Program-made: the position numbers and the translations under genes
From: Enterobacterales bacterium CwR94
GTDB taxonomy: Bacteria; Pseudomonadota; Gammaproteobacteria; Enterobacterales; Enterobacteriaceae
NCBI GenBank assembly: GCA_002837195.1
Contig: KZ478064.1
Location: forward strand, 186,001-250,000
Reading direction: 5' to 3'
DNA length: 64,000 bases
Notes under the pieces: generated by a model
What the model was told of the DNA's origin: nothing
The model's database searches: none
Seen by the model: only the letters and a program-made list of their open reading frames with translations
Shown: in pieces, positions 42,064-50,881 of the stretch
Layout of the letters: each line of letters begins with the position of its first letter
How positions within the stretch are numbered: position 1 is the first letter of the stretch

Positions 42064-45000
42064 ATGAATAAAATCTATTCCGTTATTTGGAACGCAGCGA
42101 CGCAAACGTGGATCGCGGTTTCTGAATTTTCTGGCAGCAAGAAAAAATCCAAATCTCGCAAACGTGTTATTCGTGTCTCAACGCTGGTCGCGTTGTGCTC
42201 GGTATCCAGCTCTGTTTTCGCAGGAACCTGTTTGCAGGGCGACGTGGTCAATAGCTCCACGACCGGGGGCGGTTCACCCGCTACCTGTGCCGCCTGGTCC
42301 ATCGCCATTGGGGCGGGAAGTGGCTCCACCGCCACCAATTTTGGGGTTGCCATCGGTGATGCCTCTAATGCGACAGGTGAAAACTCCGTTGCCATTGGCC
42401 GACAAACCGTTGCCAACGTTGCCAATGCCACGACTCTGGGGTCGCAATCGAAAGCGTATGCCATTGGATCGACGTCGGTGGGGCAAGATGCTCAGGTAGC
42501 CGCGGGCGCAACCTTAGGGACGGCAGTGGGTAACAGCAGCCGCGTAACGGCGGCCAACGGCACGGCGATAGGCACCAGCAGTGCGGCAGCGGCCAGCAGC
42601 GTGGCACTGGGGTATAACGCCAAAGCCACCGGAACGAACAGCATCAGTATTGGTACCGGCAATGTGGTATCAGGAAATAATTCCGGTGCTATCGGTGACC
42701 CTTCCACCATTACCGGAACCGGCTCCTATTCTTTGGGGAATGACAACAATATTGATGCCAATAATGCCTTTGCTATCGGTAACAACATCAATATTGCCAG
42801 CGGATTAAACGGCGCTGTTGCGCTGGGCAATAATTCAACCGTTGAAGCCGCAACGGCAACAACGGGCACCACGCTAAACGGTACCGCCTATACCTTTGCA
42901 GGGAGCACACCGGCAGCAGGTGATGTGGTCAGCGTGGGGCGAGCAGGGGCAGAACGTCAAATCTCGCATGTTGCCGCCGGGCGATTAACTAACACCAGTA
43001 CGGATGCCGTCAATGGCAGCCAACTCTTTGCCACCAATCAGGCCGTTAATTCATTGGGCACGTCCCTCAACACCCTTGATGCCACCGTGGGCAATTTGGG
43101 CAACGATGTGTCGGCGTTAGACACGCAGTTAAGCAGTGTGGTGAACGACGGTGCCGGGATTAAATACTTCCATGCCAATTCAACCCTGGCAGACAGCAGT
43201 GCGGTCGGCGTTGACAGCATTGCCATTGGCCCTGAAGCCACGGCGACAGAAGACAATTCGGTGGCGATCGGCAAAGGGGCAACCACCCAGGCCACGGTCG
43301 CACGTCTGGGAGATACCCTCAACGGTACTGCCTACACCTATGCCGGGAATGCGCCGGTGGGCGGCGTGAGTATCGGTTCTGTCGGGGCTGAGCGGCAATT
43401 GATGAATGTTGCTGCAGGCCAGGTGGCGCAAACCAGTACCGACGCGGTGAACGGCAGCCAACTGTTTGCCACCAACTCGGCAGTGAATGCACTGGGATCG
43501 TCGCTAAACACCCTGGATGGCACGGTAACCGATCTGGATACCACCGTAAGCGATCTGGACACCACCGTGAGCGGTCTGGGCATCACGCTCAATGACATGG
43601 TGAACAATGGCAGCGGTTTAAAATATTTCCACAGTAACTCGACGTTAGCAGACAGCATTGCCACAGGTGCTGACAGCGTGGCGATCGGCCCACAAGCGGT
43701 GGCCTCGGAAGACAATTCGGTGGCGATTGGACGTGGGGCAACCACGGAAGCCGCCGTGGCGACGGCCAGCGGAACCGTGAATGGCGTGACCTATGCCTAT
43801 GCAGGCGATACCCCGGCAGGCGTATTCAGCATTGGATCAAGCGGTGCAGAACGGCAACTGACGCACGTTGCTGCGGGTCAGCTCTCGGCGACCAGCACCG
43901 ATGCCGTGAATGGCAGCCAGTTGTTTGCCACCAATTCCGCGGTGACGTTGTTGGGCAGTACCCTGGATGGCCTGGTCATCAACGGTTCGGGCATTAAGTA
44001 TTTTCATACCAACTCCTCCCTGAACGACAGCAGTGCAACGGGCTTGAATAGCGTGGCGATCGGTCCTGTTGCCAGTGCCACTGAAGAAAACAGCCTGGCA
44101 ATGGGCAATGGTGCCAGTGCTAATCACTCAAACAGCGTGGCATTAGGCGCAGGATCGATGACCAGCGTGGGGGCCGAGAGCAACTATGCGGCGTATCGGC
44201 TGAGCGCGTTGCAAAACTCGATCGGTGAAATCGCGATCGGCGGGTTGGGTGGCAATCGTAAGATAACGGGCGTTGCCGCAGGTACTAACGACACAGATGC
44301 CGTCAACGTGGCGCAACTGATGGCGGTGGGGAATCAGGTGGACCAAAACAGTTCGCTAATCACTAACCTGACGGGGCGTGTGACCTCGGTGGAAAATCGC
44401 CTCAGCGTGATCCCGCCGGGCGGCAGCGGATCACAGTATGTCAGCAGCAATTCCAGCGGTGCGGCGGCGGTGGCGAGCGGTGCGGATTCGCTGGCGGTGG
44501 GGCCAAATGCGCAGTCGACGGGCGATAACAGCATCGCGATGGGCAACGGTGCCAAAGCCGAAGCCTCTGGCAGCGTAGCGCTTGGTGCTAACGCCTCAGA
44601 CGGCAATCGCGGCGCGGAAACCTATACCGGTAAATACTCCAACGCCACGAATGACAGTGTGGGAACGATCTCGGTGGGCAACGCGGCAACGGGAGAGACG
44701 CGCACGGTCAGTAATGTTGCGGATGGGGTACTGGCCAATGATGCTGTCAATGTGCGTCAACTCGACGGTGCGGTTGCCGAATCGAAAAAGTACACCGATG
44801 ACTCCTTGAAAAACCTCAACGCGGATGTGGCACAAGTCGGCAGCAGCATCAGTGATTTGCAGCAGGGCAAAGCTGGGATGGTACAGGTGAACAGCACCAA
44901 TACGGCGGCACCTAAAGTGACTGGCGGCAACAGCATTGCAGCAGGGGCTGGCTCCTCCGCCACTGCATCACGATCCACGGCAATGGGCGACGGGGCGGTG

Positions 45001-45474
45001 GCGAAAAACACCAACTCAGTGGCACTGGGCGCCAATTCCGTTACCGATCGCGATAACAGCGTGTCGGTTGGGAGCGCGGGCAATGAACGCCAGATTACCC
45101 ATGTCGCGACGGGAACACGCGATACGGATGCGGTGAATGTGGCGCAGTTAAACAGCAGCGTTGCCAATATTACCAACACCTCGAATGCGTATACCGACCG
45201 TCGTTTTAGCGAGCTAAAGGATGATTTGGACAAGCAGAACAAAACGCTGAGCGCGGGGATTGCGGGAGCGATGGCAATGGCAAGCCTGCCGCAGCCCAAT
45301 GATGCCGGGGCCAACATGATGGCATTGGGTGGTGCCAGCTACCGTGGCGAGTCGGCGCTTTCGTTAGGCGTGTCTCGTTTGTCTGAAAATGGCCGTTGGG
45401 TCACGAAGGCGCAGATCAATACCAACACACAGCACAGCGTGGGTTGGGGTGTCGGCGTGGGCTTCCAGTTCTGA
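42064..45474 (+). CDS. Trimeric autotransporter adhesin (YadA-like)
   Basis: A 1136-residue surface adhesin. It begins MNKIYSVIWNAATQTWIAVSE, the extended signal peptide region (ESPR) of trimeric autotransporters, then a signal ending SSVFAGT. The passenger is built of YadA-head repeats (pattern SxAIGxxAxA), necks and HIM/FxG-type blocks. Three copies of a module with IKYFHxNSxLxDS and VAxGQxxxTSTDAVNGSQLFATN, about 459 and 375 nucleotides apart, make up residues about 260-720. The last 90 residues (DRRFSELKDDLDKQNKTLS ... GVGFQF) are the YadA anchor that forms a trimeric barrel. Likely binds host matrix or other cells. Start chosen by the ESPR; ATG 42022 is upstream in frame without one. Confidence 0.93.
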   Translation: MNKIYSVIWNAATQTWIAVSEFSGSKKKSKSRKRVIRVSTLVALCSVSSSVFAGTCLQGDVVNSSTTGGGSPATCAAWSIAIGAGSGSTATNFGVAIGDASNATGENSVAIGRQTVANVANATTLGSQSKAYAIGSTSVGQDAQVAAGATLGTAVGNSSRVTAANGTAIGTSSAAAASSVALGYNAKATGTNSISIGTGNVVSGNNSGAIGDPSTITGTGSYSLGNDNNIDANNAFAIGNNINIASGLNGAVALGNNSTVEAATATTGTTLNGTAYTFAGSTPAAGDVVSVGRAGAERQISHVAAGRLTNTSTDAVNGSQLFATNQAVNSLGTSLNTLDATVGNLGNDVSALDTQLSSVVNDGAGIKYFHANSTLADSSAVGVDSIAIGPEATATEDNSVAIGKGATTQATVARLGDTLNGTAYTYAGNAPVGGVSIGSVGAERQLMNVAAGQVAQTSTDAVNGSQLFATNSAVNALGSSLNTLDGTVTDLDTTVSDLDTTVSGLGITLNDMVNNGSGLKYFHSNSTLADSIATGADSVAIGPQAVASEDNSVAIGRGATTEAAVATASGTVNGVTYAYAGDTPAGVFSIGSSGAERQLTHVAAGQLSATSTDAVNGSQLFATNSAVTLLGSTLDGLVINGSGIKYFHTNSSLNDSSATGLNSVAIGPVASATEENSLAMGNGASANHSNSVALGAGSMTSVGAESNYAAYRLSALQNSIGEIAIGGLGGNRKITGVAAGTNDTDAVNVAQLMAVGNQVDQNSSLITNLTGRVTSVENRLSVIPPGGSGSQYVSSNSSGAAAVASGADSLAVGPNAQSTGDNSIAMGNGAKAEASGSVALGANASDGNRGAETYTGKYSNATNDSVGTISVGNAATGETRTVSNVADGVLANDAVNVRQLDGAVAESKKYTDDSLKNLNADVAQVGSSISDLQQGKAGMVQVNSTNTAAPKVTGGNSIAAGAGSSATASRSTAMGDGAVAKNTNSVALGANSVTDRDNSVSVGSAGNERQITHVATGTRDTDAVNVAQLNSSVANITNTSNAYTDRRFSELKDDLDKQNKTLSAGIAGAMAMASLPQPNDAGANMMALGGASYRGESALSLGVSRLSENGRWVTKAQINTNTQHSVGWGVGVGFQF

Positions 45475-45482
45475 TATCTATC

Positions 45483-45506
45483 GCCGGGGGCAGCGATGTC
45501 CCCGGC
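45483..45506. other. Hairpin between adhesin and lipoprotein genes
   Basis: GCCGGGG (45483-45489) pairs with CCCCGGC (45500-45506) in the 52-base gap. There is no T run, so transcripts may read on into the lipoprotein gene. Confidence 0.5.
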
Positions 45507-45526
45507 ATTGCAAAGAGAATACCGGT

Positions 45527-46435
45527 ATGTTGTTCAAAAAAAGTCTCGTTATTGTGGCCCTGAGCCTGATGAGTGCTGGCTGTGACAATGCGAAGAGCCA
45601 GCCCAACGAAACGGTCTCCACAACGGCACAGGCGACGTTAATTCCGATGCCAGCGCTGCCCATTATCCAAAATACCCTACGCCAGATGGCGCCGACCTTG
45701 CAGGGCGAGTTCGATCTCTCCGTGATTCAACGTATTTGCCTGCTGGCGCGGGGAGAGGTGACGTTAGAGCGCGTCCGCCATTCATTAATCAATGATGGCG
45801 TTGATCCTGACAGCATCCCAATGCAAGGGCACCCGTTGTCCTACTTGGTCAATCAAGATCAGGCGGGCCGCCAAACGTTGTGTGCCGCCTGGTTAGCCAA
45901 CAGTGTGACGTTACCTTTGGATCGCAATGAGTTTGTAGAAAAACGCCCGCGTGAAATTATTGAAAAAGAGAACAAGAAAACCCTCACCAAAACCCTGTGG
46001 GATGAAACGATTGTGGAGGAACAGCTCAACACTGTACTGGCCAGTAAGATGTCGTTGCTACGGGCGAATGCCGAATTTTATGCCTTGATTGCCAATGAAT
46101 TAGCGCAAAAGCGAGGGCAGACTCTGGATCAGTATGCCGCTGAGGTGAAAAGCACTTTTGCGGCCGCTGCACCCTACTATCTCAAGCGTGTGCAGGAGCA
46201 TTTTTCGCCCTCCGCGAAGGGATATCAGTTAACGGCCTATCAACAAGGCAATTATGCCTTTACCACCGATGGTGGGTATCATTTCGCCCGAGATGCGCAT
46301 GAAACCCTGCTCACCTATGGCGGTATGAATTGGCTTGGGAAAGGCGAGATCATGGGCGAAAAGTACGTTCTGTACGTGGCGTTATTTCCTGAGCAAGTGG
46401 TCACGGCAATCCGCACCGCCTCACCCGTTCACTAA
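45527..46435 (+). CDS. Lipoprotein partner of the trimeric adhesin (unknown family)
   Basis: A 302-residue protein with a lipobox near residues 16-20 (LMSAGC, so acylated at Cys20). The rest is helical and charged (FDLSVIQRICLLARGEVTLERVRHS, LTKTLWDETIVEEQLN) with a C-terminal KYVLYVALFPEQ block. I do not recognise the domain. It starts 52 bases after the adhesin stop, so I infer it is an accessory factor. Some trimeric adhesins need an inner-membrane lipoprotein (SadB for SadA in Salmonella), and this protein sits in the same place, but no direct similarity was seen. ATG at 45527 follows a GAGAAT. Confidence 0.72.
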   Translation: MLFKKSLVIVALSLMSAGCDNAKSQPNETVSTTAQATLIPMPALPIIQNTLRQMAPTLQGEFDLSVIQRICLLARGEVTLERVRHSLINDGVDPDSIPMQGHPLSYLVNQDQAGRQTLCAAWLANSVTLPLDRNEFVEKRPREIIEKENKKTLTKTLWDETIVEEQLNTVLASKMSLLRANAEFYALIANELAQKRGQTLDQYAAEVKSTFAAAAPYYLKRVQEHFSPSAKGYQLTAYQQGNYAFTTDGGYHFARDAHETLLTYGGMNWLGKGEIMGEKYVLYVALFPEQVVTAIRTASPVH

Positions 46436-46473
46436 AAGATGAGGCGGGTCGCTGACGCAGATGACAGCGCAAT

Positions 46474-46500
46474 GTCCGGCTGGCCGTTGCCTCGCCGGAC
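46474..46500. terminator. Hairpin between convergent genes
   Basis: GTCCGGC (46474-46480) pairs with GCCGGAC (46494-46500) in the gap between the lipoprotein and the Myb-like gene. It may end either transcript; no T run follows on the plus strand. Confidence 0.45.
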
Positions 46501-46509
46501 TGTGTGTTG

Positions 46510-47127
46510 TCAGGGTTTGGCTTTTAATCGTGCGCGTGCGTGGCTGATAGCGACCGCTGTGCGATCGGGAAACAGGTGCTGGATCTCTGCAATACGCGCC
46601 TGCTCGTGTTGCTTCAGCAGAGCTAATTCTTCTGGTGTCCACATTTTTTGCGAAACCACCATTGAGCCTTTAAAAGAGATGCCCAGTTGATTGGCTTTGA
46701 TTTTTACGGCTTCGGGGGTGCGCCCCGGCAATTTTTCCGCCACGCTGGTTCCAATTAACGGATAGTGCTTGCGTAATAATTGCGTTTCTTCACGTGTCCA
46801 ACCACGGGCACTGTAAAGGCCCATCTTCTGTGCCATGGTGAAAATGGTCTTCTTCGTGCGTCCTGGCAGCATTTCCATCACTTTGGCAATACCGGCACCC
46901 TCAACATAGTGCGTACGCATGACGTCTTTCTCGGCGTCTGTCCACTCCAAGCTTTGTTTGTTCAAACCCAGTGAACGTGCGGCCAGCCGCACTGCTGTGG
47001 GTGTGCGCCCCAAATGCTCGGCTATTTCGCGTGTGGGGATTTTGCCGTAACCCGCTTCCACATACCGATACTCTTCGACTGTCCATGGCGACCGAGTGTT
47101 ACGGTAACTTTTTTCGTCTTCCATCAT
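46510..47127 (-). CDS. DNA-binding-like protein with four Myb/SANT-type repeats
   Basis: A 205-residue protein made of four tandem units, each beginning with a tryptophan-rich helix and ending in a recognition-type helix: WTVEEYRYVEAGYGK...EIAEHLGRTPTAVR, WTDAEKDVMRTHYVE...LPGRTKKTIFTM, WTREETQLLRKHYPL...LPGRTPEAVKIK and WTPEELALLKQHEQ...FPDRTAVAISHA. This W-x-EE-x-Y-x-LGRT-x-AV pattern is the SANT/Myb fold, uncommon in bacterial proteins in four copies. A nucleic-acid-binding role is likely; target unknown. Start chosen at ATG 47127; TTG at 47145 is the frame limit. Convergent with the lipoprotein gene. Confidence 0.8.
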   Translation of the reverse strand: MMEDEKSYRNTRSPWTVEEYRYVEAGYGKIPTREIAEHLGRTPTAVRLAARSLGLNKQSLEWTDAEKDVMRTHYVEGAGIAKVMEMLPGRTKKTIFTMAQKMGLYSARGWTREETQLLRKHYPLIGTSVAEKLPGRTPEAVKIKANQLGISFKGSMVVSQKMWTPEELALLKQHEQARIAEIQHLFPDRTAVAISHARARLKAKP

Positions 47128-47368
47128 CCTGACTGCACGCCTCAAAAAACACAGCCTGTAAATAGGCTGCTAAGAGTCTCTAGGGATCGTTTATATAGAT
47201 GAAAAATGGACAATTTTCAATCTGAAAGGAAATTACTTTGGCTATTTCGCGACAATATTTCCTTTTGTTGACCCGTAAAGACTCACCGTGCAGGCGGGGA
47301 AATGCCCGCTTAAGGGCATGACCTGTGGTGCGAAAGAGGTGAATTGCCGAATACGGCGGGAATAATGC

Positions 47369-47914
47369 TTAGCAGAGTTGTCCGTTCCAGACTTGTCGCA
47401 GCCTGGATAACTTTTTGATACCCAGTTTCTTACAGGCGTTGAGTTGATGGCGATACACTGTCTTCGCTGAAATTTTATATTTTTGCGCAATGCGATGAAT
47501 ACTTTTCCCTGCCATGGCATGGCTAATGACGAGTTTTTCTTTATCCGTCAAGGTTGTCTCTGTCATCGACAGGTGACAGGGTCTTTTTTTCCTGGCGGCT
47601 GTAATGCATGTAAGGAAGCGCTTTCTGCCTGTTGATTGAGGTAAATATTGACGCGCGTAGGTAGGCATATTGATGACGGCATTACTGCCATAAAAAATAA
47701 ACTTCATTCTTTCCGGCTGCTCCAAAATACAATAAGCATTAAACCAGGTCGAAATGTTGCTGGTAAGGTCAATGAGCACCACGCTGATGGACGATAAATG
47801 TATTGAGAGAGAGGTTTCAAAATTAAATTTATTTGTATGAATAACAGTGAGTTCTTCCATTGTAGATCGCGTTCCATAATGAAAGTATATATTGTCAGAG
47901 TAAATAAGTATCAT
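47369..47914 (-). CDS. LuxR-family response-regulator-like transcription factor
   Basis: A 181-residue protein with an N-terminal pseudo-receiver-like segment (VVLIDLTSNISTWF, MKFIFYGSN) and a C-terminal LuxR helix-turn-helix (LTDKEKLVISHAMAGKSIHR, IAQKYKISAKTVYRHQLNACKKLGI, about residues 122-170). No phospho-aspartate is obvious in a receiver context, so it may be regulated without phosphorylation like RcsA or fimbrial regulators. Start at 47914 is the frame limit with a weak ribosome site; ATG at 47860 (MEELTV) is a possible alternative. It stands alone in an AT-rich stretch between the Myb-like and ToxR-like genes. Confidence 0.78.
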   Translation of the reverse strand: MILIYSDNIYFHYGTRSTMEELTVIHTNKFNFETSLSIHLSSISVVLIDLTSNISTWFNAYCILEQPERMKFIFYGSNAVINMPTYARQYLPQSTGRKRFLTCITAARKKRPCHLSMTETTLTDKEKLVISHAMAGKSIHRIAQKYKISAKTVYRHQLNACKKLGIKKLSRLRQVWNGQLC

Positions 47915-48278
47915 GTGTAACTCATTGATGTTTATGTTTATTGCATTTGGTTGATGGCGTTGATAACGGGAGCGGTGCTCTCAGTCACCTAAAGTATAAA
48001 GAAAGTGTTTACTGATACAATTTACGAAAATGAAAAGAAGAAAAAAGCCATTAAGGTTCGTCATGAAGCGCTAAATTAGCTTTTCTATTAACTTGAAAGT
48101 GGAAAATAGCATGGTGAAGAAATTAAGAGTACAAAACACTTTTTCATCGTGATGGGAAATCATAGGTGTTTTCGTTTGTAAGTGTGAAAATAAGAGTGAA
48201 TTATTTTGAGGGGTGGCCCATGCTCTGTGCTGGAGGGATATGACCCCGCAAAGACCCCTATTCTCGCACTGCAATATG
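47915..48278. other. 364-bp AT-rich spacer
   Basis: No gene supported. A 93-residue minus frame (48071-48352) overlaps the FidL-like gene end and its residues look random. The spacer should contain the LuxR-type gene's promoter. Confidence 0.5.
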
Positions 48279-48767
48279 TCATCCGTGTCGGCATAGAAAG
48301 GATGGGCCTGATGTATCGCTGATAAGAATATGTTGATTATCAATGCGATCAAGATGCAGAAAACGGGGGGAATCCTGGTTCAGGTAAGTCAGATACTTCT
48401 CGGAGAGCGTGTCAGGTAGGTTATCGGAGGAGGATTTATGCGTAGAAACAACGTGGTATTCATGGCTGTTTGAAAAAGGAATTCGGTGATGTTCAAACGT
48501 GATGGTCCTGCCTACATTGTAAGATTTTCCATCAACGGAAAATTGCCCTTTGATACTGTCATAGCCTGACGTGCCTGAGACAGTGACAATGCGGTGTGAA
48601 AGTGTGTAGTTAACCGGTGTGTCGTTAACAACAAGATCATAATTGACGGTGCCAACACAGGGGATGTTGTTAGGCAAAGGGGAGACCTCCCTGTCATTCC
48701 AGTACATAAATACGATTAACAGAAGAAACAGGACGGCTGTAGATATTCTTAAGAAAACGATTTTCAT
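48279..48767 (-). CDS. FidL-like membrane protein
   Basis: A 162-residue membrane protein: short N-terminal tail MKIVFLRIST, one membrane helix (about residues 8-24), then a periplasmic domain (PCVGTVNYDLVVNDTPVNYTL; GKSYNVGRTITFEHHRI; LSEKYLTYLNQDSPRFLHL; ending PSFLCRHG). Proteins of this FidL-like kind are usually encoded directly after a ToxR-like winged-helix regulator, as here; the regulator gene ends 4 bases upstream. They are thought to modulate the regulator in the membrane. ATG 48767 follows AGGTAAAAAG; the frame extends to 48797. Confidence 0.75.
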   Translation of the reverse strand: MKIVFLRISTAVLFLLLIVFMYWNDREVSPLPNNIPCVGTVNYDLVVNDTPVNYTLSHRIVTVSGTSGYDSIKGQFSVDGKSYNVGRTITFEHHRIPFSNSHEYHVVSTHKSSSDNLPDTLSEKYLTYLNQDSPRFLHLDRIDNQHILISDTSGPSFLCRHG

Positions 48768-48771
48768 CTTT

Positions 48772-49569
48772 TTACCTGTTGGTTCGGTAAGTAACACAGC
48801 CCACTTCTTTCGTCACAGCGTCACCGCACTGCATGATCAGGCGGGATACTCCCCTTGCATCATTGACGGCTGCGTTATTGTCATAATAGAAATATTTATC
48901 ATCCCGTGTACATGAGAGTTTTAGCTGCCTGAGGGTTTCAGTCGACCTGCTTTTTATTTGTAATTGATCTGCCGGTGATTGATATTCTTGCAAACTGAAA
49001 ATGCGACACTCTCCTTCATTGTCCAACGTATAGGTGGGCATGATGCTATTGAATTGTAGCGTGTGATAAAGCTGAAAAATAAAACAACCCACAATCAGCA
49101 GCAGCAAGCCATACCAAATTTTGGATTCATGGGCTTTGCCTGAATAGATGCGTCGTTTCGCCGCTTTGTCACTGTCAGATTGTCGGGGGGCGATGGAGGG
49201 TGGGGGGACGGATGGATTATCTACATTCTTTTTCTCAACGTGCTCCACGGTGATATCAACTGAAAAAAGATACCCCTGGCCAGGCAGGGTGACGATGGCG
49301 TTTTTTCCTAAATAACGATCAAGAATTTTGCGGATAAGCGCAATATTCTGCTTTAGTGAGTTAGATGAACCCATTTTTCCATGGTTATCCCACACTTGTG
49401 TCAGAAATACCTCTTTACCGATGAGTTTCCCTTGATTCTCAATTAAAAGCGATAAGATCCGGTTTGGAACCGGCGTCAACAGGGTCACATCCTGATCGGT
49501 GCCGTCGTTGAGCCTGATGCTGCCATCATCTGGGCAATAATAAATATGTTTATCCAAGATATAGGTCAT
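48772..49569 (-). CDS. ToxR/CadC-like membrane-bound winged-helix regulator
   Basis: A 265-residue one-component regulator. An N-terminal OmpR-type winged helix (about residues 20-105; LSLLIENQGKLIGKEVFLTQ, VWDNHGKMGSSNSLKQNIALIRKIL, GQGYLFSV) sits in the cytoplasm, followed by a proline-rich linker, a membrane helix (about 150-170, WYGLLLLIVGCFIFQLYH) and a periplasmic sensor with several cysteines. The arrangement is that of ToxR and CadC, with the FidL-like partner just downstream. It probably regulates nearby adhesin or fimbrial genes, but the target is not shown. Confidence 0.85.
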   Translation of the reverse strand: MTYILDKHIYYCPDDGSIRLNDGTDQDVTLLTPVPNRILSLLIENQGKLIGKEVFLTQVWDNHGKMGSSNSLKQNIALIRKILDRYLGKNAIVTLPGQGYLFSVDITVEHVEKKNVDNPSVPPPSIAPRQSDSDKAAKRRIYSGKAHESKIWYGLLLLIVGCFIFQLYHTLQFNSIMPTYTLDNEGECRIFSLQEYQSPADQLQIKSRSTETLRQLKLSCTRDDKYFYYDNNAAVNDARGVSRLIMQCGDAVTKEVGCVTYRTNR

Positions 49570-50336
49570 AGCGCAATCCCGAACAATCCACTTTAAAAAT
49601 AATACATTGTGCTGTCTAAAAAACGCAAATTCTAAAAATCAGGCGAATAAGCAGAAGAGTAGACCAGGATGGCGCCATTCAGCCGTTGCGTAAAAGTATA
49701 GATGACTTCGGGCTGGGGGATTTCTCAACACCTCTTTTTAACGACCTGCATAGCGCGTTCTTTTCCTGCATGCTGATGCGGCCGCTTCAGCAACCGGGGA
49801 AGCACTGGCTGGTGAGAACATGGCCCAACAGGGTTGAAATGCACAGCATACGCTTTATGAAGTCATCAGATTAATCACGTGGTATTGCGTGCTTTCTTAG
49901 TCACAACAGGTAATTATCAGGTATAAATAAGAATAAAAAACTATAAATGGTGTGTTTTTATATATATTGCCCTGTTGTTGGCTGTTTTGAATTATCATTT
50001 TCCCATCAAATTTGTAGACGTAAACGCTGAAAGGCCTGCCGATTGCCCTTGCCGTTAAGTCTTTACAAATTATGAAAATTGCGCGAGAGAGAAGTGATAT
50101 ATGACATTTTCTCCTGAATAAACTACGAATAAAGAGTGAATGGTTGATGCCATCATCAATGCTCTTTTATTTTATTTAATGACCGCCGTGATGGGGATTC
50201 AGAATAATGTTCTAACTTGATAAGCCTTGATAGTGCATTTATCCACTTTAGTAATGCTTTCACCGCCATAATTTTTAGCCATTGTATCGGTGTGGTTATG
50301 GCTTCAATAAGTCAGTGTGAGGTTTAAAATGCCGTC
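49570..50336. other. 767-bp AT-rich region with possible EAL remnant
   Basis: No complete gene. A frame at 49686-49874 (TTG start) opens with SIDDFGLGDFSTPLF, which resembles the DDFG(T/S)G loop of EAL phosphodiesterases, then loses similarity; it may be a decayed fragment. The rest is very AT-rich (including a TTTTTATATATATTG stretch at 49956-49970) and is likely the control DNA of the winged-helix gene and of the ToxR-like gene. Confidence 0.4.
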
Positions 50337-50774
50337 GTGAAACGGAATATATTTGATGCCATCCTGGATAGGACTGTTATGGATTTATCGCAAGGAGAAG
50401 ACAATATCTATGTCTGTGGTTATGAAATCTTTGGTGAGGTTCATTACTACATCGATGACATGTTATTAATAAATATCAGCAAGCATGGTTTTTCTCGGGT
50501 TCAACTGCGTGCCACCATGGGCAATTTGTTGCATTACTTTTTGAAAAATTCGCCCCGAATCTATGTGTCTGACGATGAAATCATGTCAGAAGTGTGGGAA
50601 CGAAATAATTTGCGAGCATCGTCCCACAGACTTTGGCAGGTTGTAAAAGAGTTGAATTATAAACTTAATGAAGTCGGCGTTTATGAAGAGATATTTTCTC
50701 GAGTGAACAGACAGAGTCGATTCTCTGTGAAAAAAGATCACATCGTGCCTTTATATAAAAGGAGAAACAAATAG
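50337..50774 (+). CDS. Soluble winged-helix regulator-like protein
   Basis: A 145-residue protein with a C-terminal winged helix (VSDDEIMSEVWERNNLRASSHRLWQVVKELNYKL, given here in parts, about residues 80-115) similar to ToxR/OmpR-type domains but with no membrane segment. The N-terminal half carries YVCGYEIFGEVHYYIDDMLLINI, a beta-rich lead-in seen in this group. Start is the GTG at 50337, or the ATG at 50379 (MDLSQGEDN). It reads towards the autotransporter gene 107 bases downstream and is likely its regulator or an operon member. I know of no named homologue. Confidence 0.72.
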   Translation: MKRNIFDAILDRTVMDLSQGEDNIYVCGYEIFGEVHYYIDDMLLINISKHGFSRVQLRATMGNLLHYFLKNSPRIYVSDDEIMSEVWERNNLRASSHRLWQVVKELNYKLNEVGVYEEIFSRVNRQSRFSVKKDHIVPLYKRRNK

Positions 50775-50881
50775 TTTAATTCGTATATTTATAGAGAGTT
50801 GTATTTAGCAGCTCATAAGATATCTGCTCAAATTTTTTTGTTTGGGTCTGCACATACATTTAAATAATCAATGGTTTTATT

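Noticed and set aside
48071-48352. 93-codon minus-strand frame after the FidL-like gene
   Set aside because: It overlaps the FidL-like coding end in another register and shows no domain; composition looks random.
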